Shown here: positions 9,194-16,281 of the stretch, in pieces
Layout of the letters: each line of letters begins with the position of its first letter
How positions within the stretch are numbered: position 1 is the first letter of the stretch
From: Bacillota bacterium
GTDB lineage: Bacteria > Bacillota > Clostridia > Lachnospirales > Lachnospiraceae
Assembly (NCBI GenBank): GCA_023399055.1
Contig: JAEWQV010000010.1
Coordinates: 186,001 to 250,000 of the forward strand
Reading direction: 5' to 3'
DNA length: 64,000 bases
Translations under genes and position numbers: made by a program
Notes under the pieces: model-generated
The model's database searches: none
The model's input: the letters and a program-made list of their open reading frames with translations, nothing else
What the model was told of the DNA's origin: nothing

Positions 9194-9856
9194 ATGGGTA
9201 TAGTTACAACTAATGGGCTCACAAAGCTATATAGGCAAGGTGAGACGACAATTACAGCTGTCAATAATGCAAACATTAACATTGAAAAAGGGGATTTAGT
9301 ATCTATCATTGGAAAATCGGCTTCCGGAAAAACTACACTGCTTAATCTGATTGGCTGTATTGATAAACCGACCGAAGGAGATATTGAAATTGATGGTATT
9401 AATATTGCGAACGCTTCTAATGATGTGCTTGCAAAAATAAAGCGTCAAAAAATTGGATACATATTTCAAGATTTTAATTTAATTCCTATATTAACAGCAG
9501 AAGAGAACATTATTATGCCGGTATTACTTGACTCAAGAAAACCGGATAAGGCTTATTTAAATGAACTTTCTGATTTTTTAGGAATACAGGACAGATTAAA
9601 ACATCTCCCATCAGAATTATCTGGCGGGCAAAAGCAACGAGTAGCAATTGCCAGGGCAATGATAAACCATCCCAGTATTATTCTCGCTGATGAACCGACT
9701 GGGAATCTTGATAAGAAATCTGCTGATGATATCATTCAATTACTATTAGACGTAAACAGACGCGGAAATACAGTTTTGCTTGTTACACATGACGAAAAAT
9801 ATGCAAATCTATGTAAGAAGCAACTTGTGATAAGTGATGGAAAACTTATACAGTAA
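9194..9856 (+). CDS. ABC transporter ATP-binding protein, LolD/MacB type
   Basis: This 220-residue ATPase has all motifs of the family: Walker A GKSASGKTTL (about 38-47), Q-loop FQDFNLIP, signature LSGGQKQRVAIARAM, Walker B IILADEPTGNLD and H-loop VTHD. It is the partner of the permease 14 bp upstream, with its own ribosome site (AAGTGAGG). The gene's 3' end overlaps the antisense remnant of an istB gene, so the pair sits directly beside insertion-sequence debris. No regulator gene is adjacent. Confidence 0.9.
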   Translation: MGIVTTNGLTKLYRQGETTITAVNNANINIEKGDLVSIIGKSASGKTTLLNLIGCIDKPTEGDIEIDGINIANASNDVLAKIKRQKIGYIFQDFNLIPILTAEENIIMPVLLDSRKPDKAYLNELSDFLGIQDRLKHLPSELSGGQKQRVAIARAMINHPSIILADEPTGNLDKKSADDIIQLLLDVNRRGNTVLLVTHDEKYANLCKKQLVISDGKLIQ

Positions 9857-10080
9857 ATTTCCCTTTCTCAACCCATATAGCATTTTGAATAATTCTATCC
9901 ATAGTTGTATCTGCATGAACTCCACCCCCAAGAAGATTATTGCAGCCGACTTGCTTGTGATGAATGCAGAAGATCGTAGAAGTCTGCTCCTGCATACTTT
10001 CTATCAATTCAAAATAGAAAGTGCTGTTATTCTTCTGTGAAATCTTCTAGCATACATTCATCCAGAATAAGTAAATCTCA
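9846..10080 (-). pseudogene. IS21-family IstB ATPase remnant
   Basis: Minus-strand translation in two frames gives an IstB-like C-terminal region: DLLILDECMLEDFTEE, an in-frame stop, then after a one-base shift FELIESMQEQTSTIFC, LLGGGVHADTTMDRIIQNA and a terminal stop at 9846. These align by eye with the IstB pattern LLILDEW..L, STIFCSQF and ADAILDRIVHD. The frameshift and internal stop show that it is dead. Weak similarity to the preceding IstB segment (ELPNIAVE) continues toward 10140. No istA was seen. Confidence 0.6.
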
Positions 10081-10156
10081 ACTGCTATATTGGGCAACTC
10101 AACAATAATAACATAAGGGATTTTTTACTTGAAGCTGAATCAAGTTGGGAACACAC

Positions 10157-10167
10157 CTGCATAGCAG
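10157..10167. repeat. Left target-site duplication of the IS4-like element
   Basis: CTGCATAGCAG occurs immediately outside the left inverted repeat and again at 10828-10838 outside the right one. A duplication of 11 bp (12 if the ambiguous junction G is counted) fits IS4-family insertions. Confidence 0.8.
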
Positions 10168-10827
10168 GCAATGTCGTCAACTTAAGCCGATTTAAGTGTT
10201 TTTAATATCTCATCAATTACGTTAGCCCTTGAAAAAGCATGCGAAATAAAGCTATTTCAAATGAAATAACTTCGACTGAACTGATTTAATGTGTATATAA
10301 GCAATTCTTCATATGTGAATAGAATTTTCGCCGAGTATGTTTGCGATATCTTCCGTATTTTCTATTCGGACGAACTATAGAACGTACCATTGCAGCTTCT
10401 TCTGTTAGCCCATATATTGTTTGGATCACAAAGTCCTTTTTTGATTTCAACAGTATTAAAATAATACTTTTTATTCTGCTTAAGATAAAACTACGGTTTG
10501 CTTAATAGGTATGCTTTTTAAAATTTAATGAGGAATCTGACGAAATTCTATTATCAGCTTCTTGTTTTAAAATAGCAGCAACATTAGAAAGGAACATCGC
10601 TACGTAAAATTCCTGTTTGATACATGTCGGTTTAAGGCTATTGAAATTTTCGATTTCAAGACGGTTTTTTAATTCACGGTACTTGCTTTCGATTCCCCAG
10701 CGAAGAGAATATAATACTTTGAAATGCGATTCGGCTAGTTGTTCTGGCATTAGACTAGTAACCAGCGCCATTTTTTGACTTGTTTGTCAAGTGCTTTTTG
10801 TGAATTTTCTTAAGTTGACGACATTGT
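10168..10827 (-). mobile_element. Internally deleted IS4-family element (660 bp)
   Basis: Perfect 18-bp terminal inverted repeats (CAATGTCGTCAACTTAAG at 10169-10186 and its complement at 10809-10826) enclose only the last third of a transposase gene. Direct repeats flank the element. The intact target would have read CACCTGCATAGCAGGTG, a palindrome, so the element landed in a stem-loop-like site. With no N-terminal transposase it is non-autonomous, but its ends look intact and could respond to a full-length relative elsewhere in the genome. Confidence 0.8.
10286..10771 (-). pseudogene. IS4-family transposase, C-terminal fragment with nonsense codon
   Basis: The frame opens at 10771 with MALVTSLMPEQLAESHFKVL, then RWGIESKYRELKNRLEIENF, the usual C-terminal DDE region of IS4/IS231-type transposases containing the YREK-like glutamate (Y-x2-L-K here). 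An ochre stop at residue 90 interrupts it; the same frame then continues ANRSFILSRIKSIILIL to a normal C-terminus at 10286, so the stop probably replaced a Gln codon. The N-terminal two thirds, including the first catalytic aspartates, are missing by internal deletion next to the right inverted repeat. Confidence 0.8.
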
Positions 10828-10838
10828 CTGCATAGCAG
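10828..10838. repeat. Right target-site duplication of the IS4-like element
   Basis: CTGCATAGCAG, an exact copy of the left duplication at 10157-10167. Confidence 0.8.
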
Positions 10839-10867
10839 GTGGTTTATTTTTCGCTATAATATTAGAT

Positions 10868-10906
10868 AAAAGTCTGGGTTGCCAGCAATACGGCATTCCA
10901 GACTTT
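10868..10906 (-). terminator. Terminator of the aspS2-gatCAB operon
   Basis: AAAGTCTGG pairs with CCAGACTTT around a loop containing a further GCC/GGC pairing. On the minus strand it lies 11 bases after the gatB stop and ends in TTTATC, as expected for an operon terminator. Confidence 0.7.
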
Positions 10907-10916
10907 TCTTCTGTTT

Positions 10917-12353
10917 TTACTGTTGATCAAGGATTTCTTTTACTATCTGATTAATCATTCCTGGATCTGCTTTTCCCTTCATTTCCTTCATGGTCTGACC
11001 AACGATAAAGCCCATAGCTTTTACTTTACCACTCTTATAATCGGCTACAGATTGAGGGCTGTCTGCAACAATCTTTTCAATGGTAGTACGAAGAAGCCCA
11101 TCATCATTCACCATACCCAATCCGTGTTTCTCCACGTATTTTTGTGGATCAACATTTTCCTTGAAGATTTTTTCAAATACTTCCTTGGCAACGGTACGAT
11201 TAATCTTGTTACCATCCACCAACATGATTAGTGCAGAAAGCTGTGCAGGTGTGAAGCTGATTGCTTCTGGCTCCATTTCCTGTTCCTTTAATAAACGCAT
11301 GGTTTCTACCATTAACCAGTTGGATACTTCTTTGGGTTTACCACAGAGAGCAACCGTTTCCTCGAATAAATCTGCCAAATGCTTCGAACCTGTAATAATG
11401 GAAGCGTCATAGGTCGGAATATCAAATTCCTTCTCATAGCGCTGCATCTTCTCATCACGAAGCTCCGGCTGACGGTTCTTAATTGACATTAACCATTCAT
11501 CGCTAATCTCAATGGGTGGAAGATCTGGTTCTGGGAAATAACGATAATCCTGTGCATCCTCTTTGGAACGCATCGCAAAACTGGTATCCTTATTATCATC
11601 CCAACGTCTGGTTTCCTGAATAACTTTTTTACCATCTTCGATTAATTCAATCTGACGTTTACGTTCTCCTTCAATGGCTCTTGCAATTGCTTTAAAGGAG
11701 TTCATATTCTTCATCTCGGTTCTGGTACCAAATTCTTTTGCACCTACCTCACGAACGGAAAGGTTGATATCGGCACGCAGGGAACCCTCTTGCATCTTAC
11801 AATCAGATACACCAAGGTATTGAAGGATTAATCTTAATTTTTCTAAGTAGGCAATTACCTCTTCGGCTGATCTCATGTCAGGTTCACTTACAATTTCAAT
11901 CAGTGGAACACCACAACGATTATAATCAACTAAAGTACAATCTTCCCAGGGATCATGCACTAATTTACCCGCATCCTCTTCCATGTGAATTTCGTGTAAA
12001 CGTACTGTCTTTTTACCGGTTTCCGTCTCAATCTCAATACCACCGTCTCTACAGATTGGAAGATATAATTGTGAGATCTGATAAGCCTTTGGAAGGTCAG
12101 GATAGAAATAATTCTTACGGTCAAACTTACATTTCTGTGTAATGGTACAATTAAGTGCAAGTCCTGCTGCCATAGCAAATTCAACTACTTGTTTATTTAA
12201 TACCGGAAGTGTTCCCGGCATACCAGAACAAACCGGGCAAACATGTGTATTAGGGTCACCACCGAATTGGGTGGTACATCCACAAAAGATTTTAGATTTG
12301 GTGGCAAGCTCCACGTGTACTTCGAGTCCTATTACGGTTTCATATGCTCTCAT
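10917..12353 (-). CDS. gatB: Asp-tRNA(Asn)/Glu-tRNA(Gln) amidotransferase subunit B
   Basis: GatB (478 residues, normal length) binds the misacylated tRNA and activates its carboxylate with ATP, receiving ammonia from GatA. The N-terminus IGLEVHVELATKSKIFC, the Cys-x-Cys and VCPVCSGMPGTLPVLN zinc-type cysteines, the cradle motif EDAGKLVH, and the C-terminal YqeY-like tail (GQTMKEMKGKADPGMINQIV) are diagnostic. The start lies two bases after the gatA stop, behind AAAGGAGG. It is the last gene of the operon aspS2-gatC-gatA-gatB. Confidence 0.98.
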   Translation of the reverse strand: MRAYETVIGLEVHVELATKSKIFCGCTTQFGGDPNTHVCPVCSGMPGTLPVLNKQVVEFAMAAGLALNCTITQKCKFDRKNYFYPDLPKAYQISQLYLPICRDGGIEIETETGKKTVRLHEIHMEEDAGKLVHDPWEDCTLVDYNRCGVPLIEIVSEPDMRSAEEVIAYLEKLRLILQYLGVSDCKMQEGSLRADINLSVREVGAKEFGTRTEMKNMNSFKAIARAIEGERKRQIELIEDGKKVIQETRRWDDNKDTSFAMRSKEDAQDYRYFPEPDLPPIEISDEWLMSIKNRQPELRDEKMQRYEKEFDIPTYDASIITGSKHLADLFEETVALCGKPKEVSNWLMVETMRLLKEQEMEPEAISFTPAQLSALIMLVDGNKINRTVAKEVFEKIFKENVDPQKYVEKHGLGMVNDDGLLRTTIEKIVADSPQSVADYKSGKVKAMGFIVGQTMKEMKGKADPGMINQIVKEILDQQ

Positions 12354-12355
12354 GG

Positions 12356-13840
12356 TTATGCCTCCTTTCCTGCTGCAAGAATTGAAGCAGGTCTTTCATA
12401 TTTCAGTGCCTGCTCAAAGCTATATGCCGCACGGATGATATCCACTTCACCAAAGTGCTTTCCAATTAACTGTAATCCAACCGGCAATCCCTTGGAATCT
12501 TTACCGCAAGGAAGGCTGATAGCAGGTAGCCCTGCAAGGTTAACAGATACTGTATAAATATCGGATAAGTACATTTTTAAAGGATCGGATAAGCTTTCTC
12601 CAAGACCCGGTGCAGTTTCAGGTGCGGTAGGGCCGAGGATAATATCATATTTTTCAAAGGCTTTTTGAAAACCATCATTGATGATGGATCTAACCTTAAG
12701 TGATTTGTTATAAAATGCATCATAGTATCCAGAGCTTAATACAAAAGCACCAATCATCATTCTTCGCTTAACCTCGCTGCCAAAGCCTTCGCTTCTGGTG
12801 AGCTTATAAACTTCCTGTAGTCCTTCAGCTTTTGGATCGCGATAGCCATATTTTACACCATCAAAGCGGGAAAGGTTGGAGCTTGCTTCTGCACAGGCGA
12901 TTACATAATAGGAAGGAACTGCGAAATCAACACTATGAAGCTCAAATTCCTCTACAATTGCACCTTTCTGTCTTAAAATCTCTGCAGCTTCAAAGATTTT
13001 TGTCTTTACATCTGCTTCAAGTCCTGCTCCAAGATAATCCTTCGGTATACCAATACGCATTCCCTTGACATCATCCACAAGAGCTTTTGTATATTGATAG
13101 CTTTCTGTAGCTGCACAGGTGGAATCTTTGTCATCCTGTCCGGAGATTACTTCAAGTGCTGCTGCACAATCGGATACATTTCTTGCAAAGGTACCAATCT
13201 GATCCAGGGAGGATGCATAAGCGATTAATCCATAACGAGAAACCGTTCCATAGGTTGGTTTAATTCCAGTTACGCCACAATAACTTGCAGGCTGACGAAT
13301 GGAACCACCGGTATCGGAGCCAAGTGCATAAAAAGCTTCTTCTGCTGCAACAGCTGCTGCAGAACCACCGCTGGAACCGCCGGGAACTTTACTGGTATCC
13401 CAGGGATTTTTAGTCTCACCAAAATGTGAAGTCTCGGTGGTACTTCCCATGGCAAACTCATCCATATTCGTCTTACCAATGATGATTGCTCCTGCTTTTT
13501 TTAACTTATCTATTACAGTTGCATCATAGATAGGTTCAAAATTGTAAAGAATCTTTGATGCACAAGTGGTTTTAACGCCCTTGGTACAGATATTATCCTT
13601 TACTGCCATTGGTACTCCGGCAAGAGGTGAATCCTCTAATTCGCCAGCATCAATTCTCTGTTGAACCTCTGCTGCCTGTGCATAAGCTTCTTCCTCTAAA
13701 ACTGTTATATAACAATGATAATCTTTATCTCTCGCTTTAATAATCTCAAGCTGTGCTTTTACTGCTTCGGCAACGGTGATTTCTTTGGCTTTAATTTTCT
13801 TGCCCAGTTCAAGCGCAGTCATAGACGTTAAATCTATCAT
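12356..13840 (-). CDS. gatA: Asp-tRNA(Asn)/Glu-tRNA(Gln) amidotransferase subunit A
   Basis: GatA (494 residues) is the glutaminase/amidase of the GatCAB complex. The amidase-signature triad is visible as Lys81 (VPMAVKDN), Ser156 (PGGSSGGS) and Ser180 (SDTGGSIRQPAS), with the same spacing as in Staphylococcus GatA. GGAGGG lies five bases before the ATG. A 121-bp gap separates it from gatC; that gap can fold into a hairpin (GGTGAAC/GTTCACC) which might modulate the downstream genes. Confidence 0.98.
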   Translation of the reverse strand: MIDLTSMTALELGKKIKAKEITVAEAVKAQLEIIKARDKDYHCYITVLEEEAYAQAAEVQQRIDAGELEDSPLAGVPMAVKDNICTKGVKTTCASKILYNFEPIYDATVIDKLKKAGAIIIGKTNMDEFAMGSTTETSHFGETKNPWDTSKVPGGSSGGSAAAVAAEEAFYALGSDTGGSIRQPASYCGVTGIKPTYGTVSRYGLIAYASSLDQIGTFARNVSDCAAALEVISGQDDKDSTCAATESYQYTKALVDDVKGMRIGIPKDYLGAGLEADVKTKIFEAAEILRQKGAIVEEFELHSVDFAVPSYYVIACAEASSNLSRFDGVKYGYRDPKAEGLQEVYKLTRSEGFGSEVKRRMMIGAFVLSSGYYDAFYNKSLKVRSIINDGFQKAFEKYDIILGPTAPETAPGLGESLSDPLKMYLSDIYTVSVNLAGLPAISLPCGKDSKGLPVGLQLIGKHFGEVDIIRAAYSFEQALKYERPASILAAGKEA

Positions 13841-13961
13841 ATAATCCCTCCATTTTTATGAAAACTTATTCACATACTGTAACCTCAATACAGTTCAAAT
13901 CACCAAATGCAAGGGTGAACTTTCATGTTTTTCCAATGTGAAAGTGATTTTATGTTCACCT

Positions 13962-14249
13962 TTATTCCACGGTCTTTGGTACTGCGAAGCAGCCGTCTTT
14001 TTGTTTTGGAGCATTCTTTAATAATTCCACTCTATTATCCGTATTCGTCACTACATCCTCACGAAATACATTCTTTACTGGAAGAACATGTGACATAGGT
14101 TCAATCCCTTCTGTATCAAGTCCATTCATAGTCTCAATATAGTCCAAAATACGATCTAATTCACTTGCAACGTTTTGCTTTTCTTCCGCAGATACAGAAA
14201 GCTTTGCTAAGGCTGCAACATAATCTACGGTTTCCTCTGTTATTCTCAT
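13962..14249 (-). CDS. gatC: Asp-tRNA(Asn)/Glu-tRNA(Gln) amidotransferase subunit C
   Basis: GatC (95 residues) is the small belt subunit that wraps the GatA-GatB interface. The sequence ITEETVDYVAALAKLSVSAEE, the LDRILDYIETMNGLDTEGIEPM region and the C-terminal RVELLKNAP are typical. It lies between aspS2 and gatA in the same direction, 192 bp after aspS2. Confidence 0.96.
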   Translation of the reverse strand: MRITEETVDYVAALAKLSVSAEEKQNVASELDRILDYIETMNGLDTEGIEPMSHVLPVKNVFREDVVTNTDNRVELLKNAPKQKDGCFAVPKTVE

Positions 14250-14441
14250 GGCGATACCTGCCTTTCTAACACCCTTTATTCAATTTAATCAACATCTTCG
14301 TATTGCTTTAATCTATTGATATTTCTTTTCAACCCACTTGTCTACTGCTCTATAATATTTCAAATTTTAATTCCAAAAGAATTTCAATAAATCATATATT
14401 TAAACATTAATCGACCATTGGGATAGTTAGTTACTACCATC

Positions 14442-15776
14442 TTATGGTTCCAAACGGGATACATCTCTAGGAAACATTGATGTTTCACGAACATTATGTT
14501 CATTCAACAACTTCATAGTCAGACGTTCAAGACCAATTCCAAGTCCCCCATGCTTTGGCATTCCATGTTTGTGTATCATTAAGAAGTTTGTAAAGTCTTC
14601 TGGATTCATGCCTCTTGCCACCATTTTTGCAACCTGTTCTTCATAATCATGAATTCTCTGTCCACCTGTTGTAATTTCCATACCCTTATATAATAAGTCA
14701 AAGCTTAACGTGAACTTTGTATCAGTTGGATCATCCATTGCGTAAAATGGTCTCTTCTTGGAAGGATAATGCGTTACAAATACAAAATCACTACCACATT
14801 CTTCCTTGAAGTACTTACCAATCAACACTTCTTCCTCTGGTTCCAGATCATATGGATTCTTAATCTTACGATTATACTTTTCAGATACAAGAACCTTTGC
14901 TTCATCAAATCGAACTGCTGGGATTTTATCAAGTTCGGGTAGTTCCACTTCAAGAAGCTTCAACTCTTTTGCATAACTGCTGTTTAAGAACTTAAATACA
15001 TAACGAAGCATCTCTGTTTCCATTGCCATAATATCTTCAAAGCCTTTGATATAGCCCATCTCAAAGTCCAAACTGGTATATTCGTTTAAATGTCTGGTGG
15101 TATTATGCTTTTCTGCACGAAATACCGGAGCTGCCTCAAAAACTCTATCATACACACCTACCAAAGTTTGCTTATAGAACTGTGGACTCTGTGCTAAGAA
15201 GGCTTTGCTGCCAAAGTACTCTAACTTAAATACATTCGCTCCACCTTCGGCGTTACCAGCTACAATCTTAGGGGTACGTACTTCGGTAAACCCTTGGGAG
15301 AATAAGAAGTCACGAAAGCCTCTTACTATACCCTCCTGAATCTTAAATACCGCTCTTTCTCTAATATTTCTTAGCGAAATAGGACGATAGGTAAGTTTGG
15401 TTTCTAAGGAGGTTTTCATTTTCCACTTAGAAATTGGAAGTGGCAGCATGGTTCCTTCTTGTGGTGATGTCAGAACAGTTACATTGGTCAGTCTTACTTC
15501 AAAGCCATGAGGTGCTCTTTCCTCTGGGTGCAGAAAACCTTCCACTTCAACGGTCATTCCTTCCTTTATGTCCTTTAACTGGCACCCTGTTACACCAGCT
15601 TCAAAAACACATTGAACCAATCCTTCAGCCTTTCTTAAAACTACAAATGCTACTTCACCCATATCTCGAATGGTATGAATATAACCATTTAATTTTACGC
15701 TTCCATCCAACTGCCCACCAAGGATCTCACTAATCTCACTGGTTTCTTTCGCTACAATTCCTGTGATAAACTCCAT
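14442..15776 (-). CDS. aspS: Aspartyl-tRNA synthetase, archaeal-type (probably non-discriminating)
   Basis: This 444-residue class II synthetase has an N-terminal OB-fold anticodon domain (about 1-120) and a catalytic core with motif 2 (FRAEKHNTTRHLNEYTSLDFEM) and motif 3 (GGLGIGLERLTM). The short archaeal-type form lacks the bacterial GAD insertion of the longer AspRS. Clustering with gatCAB and the T-box behind it match the clostridial aspS2-gatCAB operon, where AspRS2 charges both tRNA-Asp and tRNA-Asn with Asp and GatCAB amidates the latter. I chose the ATG at 15776, seven bases after GGAGG; the open frame runs 60 codons upstream into the T-box terminator, which is not coding. Confidence 0.93.
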   Translation of the reverse strand: MEFITGIVAKETSEISEILGGQLDGSVKLNGYIHTIRDMGEVAFVVLRKAEGLVQCVFEAGVTGCQLKDIKEGMTVEVEGFLHPEERAPHGFEVRLTNVTVLTSPQEGTMLPLPISKWKMKTSLETKLTYRPISLRNIRERAVFKIQEGIVRGFRDFLFSQGFTEVRTPKIVAGNAEGGANVFKLEYFGSKAFLAQSPQFYKQTLVGVYDRVFEAAPVFRAEKHNTTRHLNEYTSLDFEMGYIKGFEDIMAMETEMLRYVFKFLNSSYAKELKLLEVELPELDKIPAVRFDEAKVLVSEKYNRKIKNPYDLEPEEEVLIGKYFKEECGSDFVFVTHYPSKKRPFYAMDDPTDTKFTLSFDLLYKGMEITTGGQRIHDYEEQVAKMVARGMNPEDFTNFLMIHKHGMPKHGGLGIGLERLTMKLLNEHNVRETSMFPRDVSRLEP

Positions 15777-15933
15777 TCCCATACCTCCATCGTATCTTAA
15801 TACCAAATTAATTAATTTATAAACGAGACCGCTGTTTTCTGTAATACACCAAAATAGGAATGCAAATTCCTCACAGCTTTTATCAGCCCTATATAATTTT
15901 GTGTACACGAATTTATTCACTTTGCATTTAACG

Positions 15934-16217
15934 CAAAAAAGTCCCGAAGAACACAATTATTAATAATTGCATTCTTCGGGACGAGAAATCGAATTCCCGC
16001 GGTACCACCCGCATTGAGAGCATAGCCCTCCAGCTTAACACTTAACGCCGTGCCACGCACAAACCTACTATTCGTTCAATCTGTGGGCTCCAGAGTGTTC
16101 CGTATTCTACTTATCATCACAGGTGTGCTCTCAGTCGGTGGCTCACCATTCCTGTCGTTCGATTCTTCGGTAGAATAAAGTCTCTTTCATAGCCGATTCT
16201 TTATTATGCTTTTCATT
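15934..16217 (-). promoter_or_regulatory. T-box riboswitch of aspS2-gatCAB with overlapping Glu/Asn specifier
   Basis: The minus-strand leader contains the conserved T-box GGGTGGTACCGCG (16010-15998) and a strong terminator: GTCCCGAAGAA pairs with TTCTTCGGGAC (15982-15941) followed by six or seven U. Stem I closes through GGCT/AGCC, AGAG/CTCT and ATTCTAC/GTAGAAT. The 3' strand of the specifier loop reads GGAACA, so AAC (Asn, 16099-16097) and GAA (Glu, 16100-16098) overlap by two bases. A dual tRNA-Asn/tRNA-Glu T-box of this kind is known on the homologous Clostridium acetobutylicum operon. Confidence 0.93.
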
Positions 16218-16223
16218 TGACTT

Positions 16224-16252
16224 ATATTAGCATATTGTTTTTTGAAAAGCAA
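16224..16252 (-). promoter_or_regulatory. Promoter of the aspS2-gatCAB operon
   Basis: Minus strand: -35 TTGCTT (16252-16247), 17 bp, -10 TAATAT (16229-16224), placing the transcript start just before T-box stem I. It lies directly behind the stop codon of the LtaS-like gene. Confidence 0.7.
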
Positions 16253-16281
16253 GTATAAATATTCAATTCTTTTTACCTGTA

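Noticed and set aside
9857..10916. A complete transposase gene
   Set aside because: Only the last third of an IS4-type transposase is present, with an internal stop, and the istB remnant is frameshifted.
15777..15956. A 60-residue N-terminal extension of AspRS
   Set aside because: The extension reads through the T-box terminator and leader; the ATG at 15776 has the ribosome site and a normal family N-terminus.
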